Shown: positions 26,320-39,086, numbered from the stretch's first letter. The stretch is 64,000 nt of DNA from Achromobacter xylosoxidans A8 (GCF_000165835.1 NC_014640.1:3596001-3660000); one strand, 5' to 3'. Translations and numbers: made by a program. Notes: a model not told the origin generated them from the letters alone.

Positions 26320-27024
26320 ATGACCCCAAGGTCCCTGACTGGCGCACTCGTCCTCGGCGCGCTCTACACCGCCTCGGCCGCAGCCCAGGGCGCGCCTGAC
26401 GGCAAGCAGATCAGCACCCAGGGCGCGAATGGCGCGCCCGCCTGTATTACCTGCCATGGCGCCCGTGGCGAAGGCAATCCGGCCGCCGGTTTTCCGCAGC
26501 TGGCCGGCATGGGTAGCGCCTACCTGGAAGAACAGCTCGAAGCCATGGCCAACGGTTCGCGTATCAGCCCCGTCATGGCCGCCACCGCCAAGGCGCTGGA
26601 CCCGGCGCAGCGCAAGGCCTTGTCGCAGTACTACGCTTCGCTGCCGTCCACGTTGGATACCGACAAGCTCGCCGCCACCGCCATGCATCCGGTCAAGCCG
26701 GCCGACACCGGCGCCTGGCTGGCCACCCGCGGCGCCTGGGATAAGAACGTGCCGGCCTGTAATCAGTGCCACGGGCCGGGCGGCATCGGCGTCGGCGCGA
26801 ATTTCCCCGCGCTTGCGGGCCAGCCCGCCGCCTACATTGCGGGCCAACTGCGCGCCTGGCAACAAGGCCAGCGCCCGCCGGGTCCGCTGGGCCTGATGCC
26901 TGCCGTGGCCACCCGCCTCTCCAGTGCCGAGATCGACGCCGTGTCCGCTTACTACGCAGGCCTGCCCAAGGCCGCCGACCAGCTTGCCGCGCAAGCCAAC
27001 ACCGCTGCGGGAGCCCAGCAATGA
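26320..27024 (+). CDS. tsdB: Diheme cytochrome c, TsdB-like electron acceptor
   Basis: 234 residues with a signal peptide (cut near ASAAAQG) and two heme-binding motifs, CITCH (42-46) and CNQCH (147-151), in a cytochrome c4-like two-domain layout. The stop overlaps the start of the next cytochrome gene (ATGA), so the two are translationally coupled. In thiosulfate-oxidising bacteria TsdB is a diheme c4-type protein encoded beside TsdA that takes its electrons and hands them to the respiratory chain. The TsdB name rests on this pairing; alone it could only be called a cytochrome c4. Confidence 0.8.
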   Translation: MTPRSLTGALVLGALYTASAAAQGAPDGKQISTQGANGAPACITCHGARGEGNPAAGFPQLAGMGSAYLEEQLEAMANGSRISPVMAATAKALDPAQRKALSQYYASLPSTLDTDKLAATAMHPVKPADTGAWLATRGAWDKNVPACNQCHGPGGIGVGANFPALAGQPAAYIAGQLRAWQQGQRPPGPLGLMPAVATRLSSAEIDAVSAYYAGLPKAADQLAAQANTAAGAQQ

Positions 27025-27938
27025 CCGCCACCAGCCTGCGCCTGCTGTCCGCCGCCTGTCTGTTCGCATCCGCCGCCACTTTTGCGGCCGAACCCCGCCC
27101 ATCCTTCACGCCGCCGTCCGCCGCGTCCATCCCCGACAACGATTTCGGCAAAGCCGTACGCGAAGGCGAGCAGATCTTCCTGCATACGCCGCAGAAGGCC
27201 GGCAAGTTCGTCGGCAACGACCTGAACTGCGCCAGTTGTCACCTGGATGCCGGCCGCCGCGCCGATTCCGCCCCGATGTGGGCGGCCTATGTGCTGTACC
27301 CGGCGTATCGCGCCAAGAATGGCCACGTCAACACCTTGGCCGAACGCCTGCAAGGATGTTTCCGCTTCAGCATGAACGGCAAGGCGCCAGCCGCCGACGA
27401 TCCCACGCTGACCGCGCTGCAGACCTATATGTTCTGGCTGGCCAGCAAGGCGCCCACCGGCGTGGTGCTGGAAGGCCAGGGCTACCGCAAGTTGCCGCCG
27501 CCCGCCCAGAAAGCGGACTACGTGCGCGGCAGCGAGGTCTACGCGCAGTATTGCGCCGTCTGCCACGGCGCCGAGGGCGGGGGTCAGAAGAACGGCAAGC
27601 ATTGGGTATTCCCCGCCCTGTGGGGCGCGGACTCGTTCAACTGGGGCGCGGGCATGCACCAGATCGGCAATGCCGCCGGCTTCATCAAGGCCAATATGCC
27701 GCTCGGGCAGGCCGGCATGCTGAGCGACCAGGAAGCCTGGGACGTCGCCTACTTCATGAACGCGCATGAACGCCCGCAGGATCCGCGCTACACCGGCTCG
27801 GTCGCCGCGACCCGGGCCAAGTACCACGACTCCGACGACTCGCTGTACGGCATCGAGGTCAACGGCCACCTGCTGGGCAGCGACTCCTCACCAGCCGGAG
27901 GCAAGCTGACCCAGGCCGCCGCCAAGGCTGGCGGCTGA
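27021..27938 (+). CDS. tsdA: Thiosulfate dehydrogenase TsdA-like diheme cytochrome c
   Basis: 305 residues with a signal peptide (cut near FAAEP). Two heme motifs are present: CASCH (70-74) and CAVCH (178-182). Between them is GCFRFSMNGK, where Cys113 matches the unusual Cys axial ligand of the active-site heme in TsdA enzymes. TsdA oxidises two thiosulfates to tetrathionate in the periplasm (some members run in reverse). The ATGA overlap with the upstream tsdB-like gene supports the assignment. A strong terminator follows. Confidence 0.83.
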   Translation: MTATSLRLLSAACLFASAATFAAEPRPSFTPPSAASIPDNDFGKAVREGEQIFLHTPQKAGKFVGNDLNCASCHLDAGRRADSAPMWAAYVLYPAYRAKNGHVNTLAERLQGCFRFSMNGKAPAADDPTLTALQTYMFWLASKAPTGVVLEGQGYRKLPPPAQKADYVRGSEVYAQYCAVCHGAEGGGQKNGKHWVFPALWGADSFNWGAGMHQIGNAAGFIKANMPLGQAGMLSDQEAWDVAYFMNAHERPQDPRYTGSVAATRAKYHDSDDSLYGIEVNGHLLGSDSSPAGGKLTQAAAKAGG

Positions 27939-27950
27939 ATCCGGAAGGCG

Positions 27951-28010
27951 CAAATCACGCGGCAGGCTTGCGGGTTACCCCCTGCCCGGCCGCGTGATTT
28001 GTTATTCTTC
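27951..28010 (+). terminator. Rho-independent terminator after tsdA
   Basis: A 13-bp perfect stem (CAAATCACGCGGC at 27951-27963 with GCCGCGTGATTTG at 27989-28001) is followed by TTATTCTT. It isolates the cytochrome operon from gmk, whose promoter must lie in the next 30-40 bases or inside this region. Confidence 0.85.
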
Positions 28011-28040
28011 GTGTCTCAGCATCACACGCCCGCCACATTC

Positions 28041-28673
28041 ATGTCCGCCAATCCCGGAAACGTCTTCATGGTCGTCGCGCCCAGCGGCGCCGGCAAGTCC
28101 AGCCTGGTCAAGGCCTTGCTCCAGCAAGACCCCTCCATCCTGCTCTCCATTTCCTGCACCACCCGCGCGCCCCGCCCCGGCGAGGAAGACGGCCGCGAAT
28201 ACCGCTTCGTGTCGGCGGACGAGTTCAAGCTCCTGCGCGAAGGCAACAATCTGCTGGAATGGGCCGAAGTGCACGGCAATTTCTACGGCACGCCGCGAGA
28301 CCGCATCGACGAAGCCACCCGCGCCGGCCGCGACGTGCTGCTGGAAATCGACTGGCAAGGCGCGCGCCAGGTGAAGCAGCGCTTTCCCGGCGCGATCGGC
28401 GTGTTCGTGCTGCCGCCGTCCATCGATGAACTCGAAAGCCGGCTCAAGGCGCGCGGCCAGGATGCGCCCCAGGTGATCGCGCGCCGCCTGATGGCCGCGG
28501 GCGGCGAAATCGCCCACGCGCCTGAATGCGAATATGTTATTATTAATCAAGAATTTAGCGTGGCCTTGTCGGAACTGACTCAAATAGTTAGCGCCGCGCG
28601 GCTGCGCTTTTCGTCTCAGGCCGCCCGCCACAGCCAGTTGTTCTCGCAACTTGGCATCCCGGCCGAGCACTGA
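28041..28673 (+). CDS. gmk: Guanylate kinase
   Basis: 210 residues from ATG at 28041 ([21 protein letters not shown]); the longer frame upstream runs into the preceding terminator. It phosphorylates GMP to GDP. The P-loop (APSGAGKSS) and the GMP-binding segments ([21 protein letters not shown] and [13 protein letters not shown]) are present. It is the first gene of the conserved gmk-rpoZ-spoT operon, in which guanine nucleotide supply, an RNA polymerase subunit and (p)ppGpp metabolism are linked. Confidence 0.97.
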   Translation: MSANPGNVFMVVAPSGAGKSSLVKALLQQDPSILLSISCTTRAPRPGEEDGREYRFVSADEFKLLREGNNLLEWAEVHGNFYGTPRDRIDEATRAGRDVLLEIDWQGARQVKQRFPGAIGVFVLPPSIDELESRLKARGQDAPQVIARRLMAAGGEIAHAPECEYVIINQEFSVALSELTQIVSAARLRFSSQAARHSQLFSQLGIPAEH

Positions 28674-28717
28674 GCCGAACGCATTCTCCCTATCCTCCAT
28701 CAGCACCAGGTGTCCTA

Positions 28718-28921
28718 ATGGCTCGCATTACCGTCGAAGACTGTCTGAATCAAATCCCCAATCGTTTCAAGCTCACGCTGGCCGCGACCTACCGCGCCCG
28801 CGAGTTGGCGCAAGGCCATGCCCCGCGCCTGGACAGCAAAGACAAGCCCACGGTCACTGCCCTGCGCGAAATCGCGGGCGGCCTCACCGGCGTGGAAATG
28901 CTGCGTAAAGTACCCACCTGA
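28718..28921 (+). CDS. rpoZ: RNA polymerase omega subunit
   Basis: 67 residues. The start [20 protein letters not shown] and the segment [13 protein letters not shown] are typical of omega. It helps assemble the beta-prime subunit and forms part of (p)ppGpp binding site 1 on RNA polymerase. It sits between gmk and spoT, as in most proteobacteria. Confidence 0.97.
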   Translation: MARITVEDCLNQIPNRFKLTLAATYRARELAQGHAPRLDSKDKPTVTALREIAGGLTGVEMLRKVPT

Positions 28922-28942
28922 TCGTTTCCGGGGGCGGCAAGC

Positions 28943-31237
28943 ATGGCTTTTCCCGGGCTGAAGTACGCTTCATCAGGTCTGCTTGCCGCACTGCGTGCCG
29001 GCTCCCGTCTCGGGCGCCGCACGGGCAAGAAAGACAAGACTCCCCCCACGCCACCGTCCGTCGCCGCGCAAGAAGCGGCGGACGCGACCGCCTCGCCGGT
29101 CGCCTCGCTGGCGCCGCTGACCGAAATCATCGGCAGCTATCTCGACAAGAAAGACGTAGAGCGCGTGCGCGAAGCCTATCGCTTCGCGGACCAGGCTCAC
29201 CTGGGCCAGTTCCGCGCCAGCGGCTCGCCCTACATCTCTCATCCCATCGCCGTCACGGAAATCTGCGCAGGCTGGAAGCTCGACGTCAACGCGTTGTCCG
29301 CCGCCCTGCTGCACGATGTGATGGAAGACCAGGGCATCGCCAAGCACGAGCTCGCCGAGAAATTCGGCCCTGAAGTCGCCGAACTGGTCGACGGCCTGTC
29401 CAAGCTGGACCGCCTGGACTTCGCCACCAAGGCCGAACAACAGGCCGAGAGCTTCCGCAAGATGCTGCTGGCGATGGCGCGCGACGTGCGCGTCATCCTC
29501 ATCAAGCTGGCCGACCGCCTGCACAATATGCGCACGCTGGACGCGGTCAATCCGGAAAAGCGCCGCCGCATCGCGCGCGAAACCCTAGACATCTACGCGC
29601 CCATCGCGCACCGCCTGGGCCTGAACCTGCTGTTCCGCGAACTGCAGGATTTGTGCTTCGCGGCCATGTACCCGAACCGCTACCAGGTGCTGTACAAGGC
29701 CGTGCTGGCCGCGCGCGGCAACCGCCGCGAAGTCATCACCAAGATCGCCGATTCGGTGCGGGCCTCGCTGCCCGCCGCCGGCATCGAGGCCGAAGTCACC
29801 GGCCGCGAAAAAACGCTGTACGGCATCTACCGCAAGATGGTCGACCAGAAGAAGTCGTTTTCCGACGTCCTGGACATCTACGGCTTTCGCGTCATCGTGC
29901 ACACCCTGCCCGAGTGCTACCTGGCCCTGGGCACGCTGCATCAGCTCTACCGGCCCGTGCCCGGCAAGTTCAAGGACTACATCGCCATTCCCAAGGTGAA
30001 CGGCTACCAGTCCTTGCACACGACTCTGGTCGGCCCCTACGGCACGCCCGTGGAGTTCCAGTTCCGCACGCGCGACATGCATCACGTGGCGGAAGAAGGC
30101 GTGGCCTCGCACTGGCTCTACAAGGGCGCGGACCTGACCCTGAACGACCTGCAGAAGCGCACCCACCAGTGGCTGCAGTCGCTGCTGGACATCCAGAGCC
30201 AGACCGGCGACTCCGGGGAATTCCTGGAGCACGTCAAGGTCGACCTGTTCCCCGACGCCGTCTACGTGTTCACGCCGCGCGGCAAGATCATCTCGCTGCC
30301 CCGCGGCGCCACGCCAGTGGACTTCGCCTACGCGATCCACACCGACATCGGCAACCAGGCGGTGGCCGCCAAGGTCAATGGCGAATTCGTGCCCCTGCGC
30401 ACCGAGATGAACAGCGGCGACACCGTGGAAATCGTCACCTCGCCGGCCTCGCGTCCAAACGCGCAATGGCTCAACTACGTCCGTACCGGACGGGCGCGCT
30501 CCGAAATCCGCCACTACCTGCGCACGGTCAAGTACGAAGAGTCCGTGGCCTTTGGCGAACGCCTGCTGGGCCAGGCGCTGCAAGAACTGCACATGCCTCT
30601 GCCCGCCACCGACGACCCGGCCTGGCAGAAGCTGGCGCGCAGCACCGGCGCCAGCTCGCGCGAGGAAATCCTGGCCGACATCGGCCTGGGCAAGCGCCTG
30701 GCTGCCGTGGTGGCGCGCCGTTTCGCGCCCGAGCATCAACTGGTGGCGACCACGGCCGCGGCGGTGGACGAGCTTACCTCGGCGCGCAGCGCCCCCATCC
30801 TGATCCAGGGCAATGAAGGCCAGGCCGTGCAATTGGCGCCTTGCTGCGGCCCCCTGCCCGGCGACCCCATCATCGCCGGCATGCGCATGGGACACGGACT
30901 GGTGGTGCATACCGCCGACTGCCCGGTGGCGATGCGCCAGCGCCTGCGCGAGCCGGAACGCTGGATCAATGTCGCCTGGGACGCCCACACTGCCAAGCAC
31001 CTGGCCACGCGGCTGGACATCGTCACGCGCAACGAGCGCGGCGTGCTGGGACGGCTGGCCGCGGAAGTCACGGCGGCCGACGCCAACATCGTGCACGTCA
31101 CCATGCACGACGACGCAGTCGCCACGGTGTCGCTGCATCTGACCATCCAGGTCGACAGCCGCAAGCACCTGGCGCAGGTCATCCGCGCCATCCGCCATGT
31201 GCCGCAGGTGCAGAAGATCGTGCGCGTGAAAGGCTGA
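28943..31237 (+). CDS. spoT: Bifunctional (p)ppGpp synthetase/hydrolase
   Basis: 764 residues. The hydrolase HD domain is intact (YISHPIAVTEIC, LLHDVMED with His124-Asp125, LADRLHNMRTL). The synthetase domain follows (GREKTLYGIYRKM, DIYGFRVIV, KVNGYQSLHTT), then TGS, helical, zinc-finger-like (CCGPLPGDPI) and ACT domains. It makes and destroys the stringent-response alarmone. The first 55 residues are a basic, low-complexity lead not conserved in E. coli SpoT, so translation could start further in. greA, which often follows spoT, is absent here. Confidence 0.96.
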   Translation: MAFPGLKYASSGLLAALRAGSRLGRRTGKKDKTPPTPPSVAAQEAADATASPVASLAPLTEIIGSYLDKKDVERVREAYRFADQAHLGQFRASGSPYISHPIAVTEICAGWKLDVNALSAALLHDVMEDQGIAKHELAEKFGPEVAELVDGLSKLDRLDFATKAEQQAESFRKMLLAMARDVRVILIKLADRLHNMRTLDAVNPEKRRRIARETLDIYAPIAHRLGLNLLFRELQDLCFAAMYPNRYQVLYKAVLAARGNRREVITKIADSVRASLPAAGIEAEVTGREKTLYGIYRKMVDQKKSFSDVLDIYGFRVIVHTLPECYLALGTLHQLYRPVPGKFKDYIAIPKVNGYQSLHTTLVGPYGTPVEFQFRTRDMHHVAEEGVASHWLYKGADLTLNDLQKRTHQWLQSLLDIQSQTGDSGEFLEHVKVDLFPDAVYVFTPRGKIISLPRGATPVDFAYAIHTDIGNQAVAAKVNGEFVPLRTEMNSGDTVEIVTSPASRPNAQWLNYVRTGRARSEIRHYLRTVKYEESVAFGERLLGQALQELHMPLPATDDPAWQKLARSTGASSREEILADIGLGKRLAAVVARRFAPEHQLVATTAAAVDELTSARSAPILIQGNEGQAVQLAPCCGPLPGDPIIAGMRMGHGLVVHTADCPVAMRQRLREPERWINVAWDAHTAKHLATRLDIVTRNERGVLGRLAAEVTAADANIVHVTMHDDAVATVSLHLTIQVDSRKHLAQVIRAIRHVPQVQKIVRVKG

Positions 31238-31251
31238 GGTGCAAAGCGGAT

Positions 31252-31277
31252 GTGCAGGGCTGAACCCCGCCCTGCAC
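31252..31277. terminator. Hairpin between convergent spoT and glnQ
   Basis: GTGCAGGGC and GCCCTGCAC form a 9-bp perfect stem with an 8-base loop in the 47-base convergent gap. There is no clear T-run on either side. It probably acts as a shared, Rho-assisted end. Confidence 0.6.
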
Positions 31278-31284
31278 GCCGCAA

Positions 31285-32013
31285 TCAGGTCACGTGCTGC
31301 AGGAAATCCTTGAGCCGCTGGCTGGGCGGATTGCTCAGCAATTCGCCCGGGGGCCCATCATGGGCGATCTTGCCGGCATCAATGAAGATCAAACGGCTGC
31401 CCACCTTGCGCGCGAACTCCATCTCATGCGTGACCACCACCATGGTCATGCCCTCCTCGGCCAGGTCGCGCATGACCTTGAGGACTTCGTGGCGCAGCTC
31501 CGGATCCAGCGCCGACGTGGGCTCGTCGAACAGCATCAGCTTGGGCTTGATGGCCAGCGCCCGCGCAATCGCCACGCGCTGCTGCTGGCCGCCGGACAGC
31601 TCCGACGGATAGTGGTTCATGCGCTCGGCCAGGCCAACCTTGGCCAGCAGGCTCTCGGCCAGTTCGCGCGCCTCGGCGCGGCTCTGGCCGCGCGTATGCA
31701 CCGGGCCGAACATGACGTTTTCCAGCGCGGTCATCTGCGGGAACAGGTTGAACTGCTGGAACACCATGCCCGCTTCACGGCGGATCTCGCGCACTTGCGC
31801 GGCCCCGCCGTTCACGCTCAGGCCATCGACCAGCAGGTCGCCGCCATTGATGGTTTCAAGCACGTTGATGCAACGCAGGAAGGTGGACTTGCCGGAGCCC
31901 GACGGCCCAACCACCACCACGACCTCGCCCGCGTCGATGTTCAGCGAAATCCCGTTGAGCACCATGGACTCGCCGAAGTTCTTGGTGACGTTGTGAAATT
32001 CGACCATGCTCAT
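31285..32013 (-). CDS. glnQ: Glutamine ABC transporter ATP-binding protein
   Basis: 242 residues. Walker A GPSGSGKST, signature LSGGQQQRVAIARAL, and Walker B LMLFDEPTSALDPE are all complete. It has the size and sequence of polar amino acid (PAAT) ATPases. It is the last gene of a glnH-glnP-glnQ set on the minus strand, overlapping the permease by four bases. It powers uptake of glutamine or a related polar amino acid. Confidence 0.94.
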   Translation of the reverse strand: MSMVEFHNVTKNFGESMVLNGISLNIDAGEVVVVVGPSGSGKSTFLRCINVLETINGGDLLVDGLSVNGGAAQVREIRREAGMVFQQFNLFPQMTALENVMFGPVHTRGQSRAEARELAESLLAKVGLAERMNHYPSELSGGQQQRVAIARALAIKPKLMLFDEPTSALDPELRHEVLKVMRDLAEEGMTMVVVTHEMEFARKVGSRLIFIDAGKIAHDGPPGELLSNPPSQRLKDFLQHVT

Positions 32014-32666
32014 AGTATGCGCATCCTTCTTTCAACCAGATGCAGGGCCAGCGCCATGAGGCCGGTCAGGATCAGGTAAACGATCGCCACCGCCGACCAG
32101 ATCTCGACGGCGCGGAAATTGCTGGCCATGATTTCCTGGCCCTGGCGGGTCAGCTCGGCCACGCCGATCACGATAAACAGCGACGAATCCTTGAGGCTGA
32201 TGATGCATTGGTTGCCCAGCGGCGGAATCATGCGGCGAAACGCCACCGGCCCGATGATGTGCAACAGGATCTTGTGGAACGGCAGCCCCATGGCTTGACC
32301 CGCTTCCTTCAGGCCCTTGTGCACGGATAGCAGTGCGCCGCGCACGATTTCAGAGATATAGGCCCCGGAATTGATGATGAGCGTGACAATCGCCGCCCAT
32401 TCCGCGTCCACCCGGATGTTCGCCAGCAAGGGCAAGGCGAAATAGATGAACATCACCTGCACCACGATGGGCGTGCCGCGGATGACCGCGACGTAGACCT
32501 GCGCGATGGCCGACAGCACGGGATGCCCATAGGCCCGCGTCACGCCTGACAGCGCGCCCAGCAAGAAGCCGCCAAACAAGCCCCAGAACGTGATCTTGAT
32601 GGTCATGAGCGTACCCTCGAGCAGATTGGGTAGCGCGTCCCTGATTACAGTCCAGTCAAACTCCAC
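32010..32666 (-). CDS. glnP: Glutamine ABC transporter permease
   Basis: 218 residues with about five membrane helices, closely matching E. coli GlnP (EFDWTVIRDALPNLLEGTLMTIKIT at the start). The EAA-type loop that docks the ATPase is near GLKEAGQAMGLPFHKILLHI. A 143-base gap separates it from the binding-protein gene. GC-rich dyads in that gap may lower read-through, so the binding protein is made in excess. Confidence 0.94.
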   Translation of the reverse strand: MEFDWTVIRDALPNLLEGTLMTIKITFWGLFGGFLLGALSGVTRAYGHPVLSAIAQVYVAVIRGTPIVVQVMFIYFALPLLANIRVDAEWAAIVTLIINSGAYISEIVRGALLSVHKGLKEAGQAMGLPFHKILLHIIGPVAFRRMIPPLGNQCIISLKDSSLFIVIGVAELTRQGQEIMASNFRAVEIWSAVAIVYLILTGLMALALHLVERRMRIL

Positions 32667-32809
32667 GATATTCCCCCTATGGCGCGGCGCCGCGGCATGG
32701 CACGGCGAGAGCGGCGCGGGACCGCCCGCCGGACTGCGGCGCAGCGGCCGGCATCAGCCGGCGCTGGCCGCTGCCGAGCGGTCCCGGAACGCAAAGCGAA
32801 CCCGTATGC

Positions 32810-33562
32810 TCAGGGCTTCTTGCCGAACCACTTGGTGTAGATGGCGTCGTACTGGCCGTTGGCCTTCAGCGTGGCCAGGGCCTTGTTCACCTGCGGCACC
32901 AGATCGCTGCCCTTGGGAAAGGCTATGCCGTAGAAGTCGCCGCTCTTGACCGAACCCACCACCTTCACGCGGCCCTTGCCCGCCGTATTGGCGTAGTACT
33001 GGACATTGGGCGTGTCGTGCACCGCCGCGTCCACCCGGCCCGTGGCCAGTTCCAGATAGGCGTTGTCGATGTTCGGGAACAGCTTGAGCTTGGCGTCCGG
33101 CACCTGGGCCTTCAGGAAGTCCACGGTGGCGGTGCCGGTCTTGACCGCGACGGTCTTGCCGGCCAGGGACTTGGCGTCCTTGATGTCGGTGTTCTTTTCG
33201 CCGACCAGGATGGCCAGGCCGCTTTCGTAATAAGGATCGGAGAAGTCGATGACCTTCTTGCGGTCGTCGCGGATCGTGATGCCGGCCAGCGCCGCGTCGA
33301 TGTTCTTGGTCTGCAGGCCCGGGATGATGCCGGCGAAGTCCATGGGCTGCAGCTTGTACTTGAGGTTGAGTTCCTTGGCGATGGCCGCCCAGAGATCCAC
33401 GTCGAAGCCCACATAGGTATTACCCTGCTTGAACTCGAACGGCACGAAAGCGGTATCGGTGGCCACCACCAATTCCTTGCCTTGGGCCTGCGCGCCGGAG
33501 GCGGCGCCGAACATGGCCACGGACAGGCCGACCAGCGCGGCGGCGACTTTGCGTTTGATCAT
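32810..33562 (-). CDS. glnH: Glutamine-binding periplasmic protein
   Basis: 250 residues from ATG at 33562, which gives the signal peptide [20 protein letters not shown] cut near GAQAQ. The mature start [20 protein letters not shown] is almost the same as E. coli GlnH, as are the segments [27 protein letters not shown] and [10 protein letters not shown]. It captures glutamine for GlnPQ. Whether it is NtrC-controlled is unknown; I found no sigma-54 promoter upstream. Confidence 0.95.
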   Translation of the reverse strand: MIKRKVAAALVGLSVAMFGAASGAQAQGKELVVATDTAFVPFEFKQGNTYVGFDVDLWAAIAKELNLKYKLQPMDFAGIIPGLQTKNIDAALAGITIRDDRKKVIDFSDPYYESGLAILVGEKNTDIKDAKSLAGKTVAVKTGTATVDFLKAQVPDAKLKLFPNIDNAYLELATGRVDAAVHDTPNVQYYANTAGKGRVKVVGSVKSGDFYGIAFPKGSDLVPQVNKALATLKANGQYDAIYTKWFGKKP

Positions 33563-33729
33563 GAAACTCTCCTCTTGGGGACCAGTCGGCACCCCGGGGT
33601 TGTTGTAGGGGCATGATTCCTAGGCCGCGCCGGGGTCTCCGGCACAGCTTACCGCCGATCTTAACGCATACGTCCCCACCCGGCAGCGGCCGGAAAATTT
33701 ACAATCCGCATGACACCCGGAGGATTCCC

Positions 33730-34767
33730 ATGGCCTACAAATATGTGCGCATTGCCGGCAACCGGCGTCAAACCGGCCTGGCGCTGGGCAAGCTGGCGCG
33801 CCCCCTGATGGCAACCTACCTGGAGCAAAGCCGCAGCTGGGATGCGCTGCGGCCGTGGCGCGGCCACGCCTTCCTGGACGAGTTGGCACGGCAGGCGCAA
33901 ACGGCGCTGCCGGCAGTCTGGGAAGAGCTGGAAGGCATGGCGGAAGGCCTGCGCATGCCGATCGAGGACGTGCTGCTGTGGAACTGCCGCGGCGACCTGC
34001 TGCACAGCACCACCGACGGCTGCACGTCGGTCGCACTACGGGCGGCGGACGGCACGCGCTGGATCGGCCACAACGAGGACGGCGATCCCTACTTGCATGG
34101 GCGTTGCCATCTGGTCGACGTGGCGCTGGACGACGCACCCGGCTACGTCAGCTTCTATTACCCCGGTTCCCTGCCCGGTCACACCTTCGGCGCCAACCGC
34201 GCCGGGCTGGTCCAGACCATCAACAACCTGCGCATCCGGCAACGGCATCCGGGCGTGCCGCGCATGCTGATGGCGCGCGCGCTGCTGGATTGCGCCACGC
34301 TGGACGAGGCCGTCGGGCTGCTGCGCGAACTGCCGCATTCCGGCGGCTTCCATCACACGCTGGGCGCGGCCGGCGACCCGCGCCTGCTCAGCGCCGAAGT
34401 CGCGCCGGGCTCGGTCTCCATCCTGGAGATCGGCACGCGCTACGGCCATGCCAATCACATCGTGCATGCGGACATGGGCGGCGTGGCGCAGCTGGTCACG
34501 GACTCGTCGCGGGCGCGGCAGAACCGCATCGAAGGAATCGTGGACGGCTGGTCCGGCAGCACCGGCCGCGACGATGTGATCGCCGCCTTGCACGACACCG
34601 AGGGAAAGCTGCCGATATTGCGCACCGCGGCGGACGATCCCGATGACGAGAACACCTTGGCGACCGCGCTATTCGAGATCGGAGAAAGCGAAGTGACCCT
34701 GCGGGTTTACGACCGCAAGGCGAAGGCGGACATTGCGCTGGACGTGATGTCGGACACGGAATCGTAG
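33730..34767 (+). CDS. C45-family autoproteolytic acyltransferase/hydrolase
   Basis: 345 residues from ATG at 33730, preceded by GGAGG. The family (acyl-CoA:6-aminopenicillanic acid acyltransferase type, Ntn hydrolase fold) self-cuts before a Cys that then becomes the nucleophile. Here that is Cys98 in STTDGCTSV, followed by GHNEDGDP, the usual oxyanion/Asn-Glu-Asp segment. Members cleave or form amide bonds of peptides, penicillins and N-acyl compounds. It is divergent from glnH and convergent with the 5-oxoprolinase gene, so an amide-degrading role is plausible but unproved. Confidence 0.85.
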   Translation: MAYKYVRIAGNRRQTGLALGKLARPLMATYLEQSRSWDALRPWRGHAFLDELARQAQTALPAVWEELEGMAEGLRMPIEDVLLWNCRGDLLHSTTDGCTSVALRAADGTRWIGHNEDGDPYLHGRCHLVDVALDDAPGYVSFYYPGSLPGHTFGANRAGLVQTINNLRIRQRHPGVPRMLMARALLDCATLDEAVGLLRELPHSGGFHHTLGAAGDPRLLSAEVAPGSVSILEIGTRYGHANHIVHADMGGVAQLVTDSSRARQNRIEGIVDGWSGSTGRDDVIAALHDTEGKLPILRTAADDPDDENTLATALFEIGESEVTLRVYDRKAKADIALDVMSDTES

Positions 34768-34788
34768 TCATCCGCCACGCCCGAAAAA

Positions 34789-34820
34789 CAACGGCCGCGT
34801 CATTGCTGACGCGGCCGTTG
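34789..34820. terminator. Bidirectional terminator between the C45 hydrolase and oxoprolinase genes
   Basis: A 14-bp perfect stem (34789-34802 with 34807-34820) has a four-base TTGC loop. On the minus strand it is followed by TTTTT, so it is strongest for the oxoprolinase gene. On the plus strand CTTC follows. Confidence 0.88.
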
Positions 34821-34836
34821 CTTCATCCGCTACGGG

Positions 34837-38460
<3,624 letters not shown>

Positions 38461-38520
38461 AGCTGTCCTTGCAAACAAAGAGTCGCCGCGGCGCATGCGG
38501 CCGCGCGCGGATAAATGGAA

Positions 38521-39030
38521 TCAAAGAGAGGTCGCCGCGCGGGCGGCCTGGTCGTACAGGCCGGACAGCGCGCGCAGCGTGTGCGCCAATTGGCGGCTGT
38601 AGTCCAGCCCGCCCCCACCCGGCGCGTCCAGGCCGGCGGTCAGGCATTGTTCGCGGATCTCGGCGTAGCGCTTGAGGATGGCCGCGCCGTCCGGGGTCAC
38701 GCTGTAGAAGACTTCCTTGCTGTTGCGCTCGCCTTTGACCACGCCCAGGCGGTCCAGCTTCTTGAGCGCATAGCTGACGATGTGCGTGTCCTCGACGTTC
38801 AGCGTGAAGCAGATGTCGGCCAGCTTCTTGGGCCGTTCACGGTGATAGACATGATGAAAGACCATTACGTCGGTGGGCGTCAGGTCGGGCAGCCCGGCCG
38901 CCGCCATGCAGCGCACGGTCCAGCGGTCGAAGGCGTGGCTGGCGATCATCAGGCCGAATTCCACCTCGGAGAGGTCGGGCGCGCTGCCGCCGGCCAGATG
39001 GGCCGACGATGCAATCAAAGCGGGTGTCAT
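38521..39030 (-). CDS. Winged-helix MarR-like transcriptional regulator
   Basis: 169 residues. The winged helix is at about 50-115: LTPTDVMVFHHVYHRERPKKLADICFTL, the recognition helix in EDTHIVSYALKKLDRLGVV, and the wing KGERNSKEVFYSVTP. It belongs to a betaproteobacterial family annotated as winged-helix DNA-binding protein, near MarR. It lies 60 bases upstream of the oxoprolinase gene on the same strand, so it likely controls that gene or itself. Its own promoter region is AT-rich and contains a palindrome. Confidence 0.85.
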   Translation of the reverse strand: MTPALIASSAHLAGGSAPDLSEVEFGLMIASHAFDRWTVRCMAAAGLPDLTPTDVMVFHHVYHRERPKKLADICFTLNVEDTHIVSYALKKLDRLGVVKGERNSKEVFYSVTPDGAAILKRYAEIREQCLTAGLDAPGGGGLDYSRQLAHTLRALSGLYDQAARAATSL

Positions 39031-39057
39031 GGGAGCCGCAAGCCGAGTTTATATGAG

Positions 39058-39086
39058 TGAAATACTAATAATTTATCTATATTTCA
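39058..39086 (-). promoter_or_regulatory. Putative promoter and operator of the MarR-like gene
   Basis: An inverted repeat, TGAAATA, 15 bases, TATTTCA, lies 28 bases upstream of the regulator's start. On the minus strand a -35-like TTGATG and, 17 bases on, a -10-like TAGTAT overlap it. This fits autoregulation by a dimeric winged-helix protein. Confidence 0.5.
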
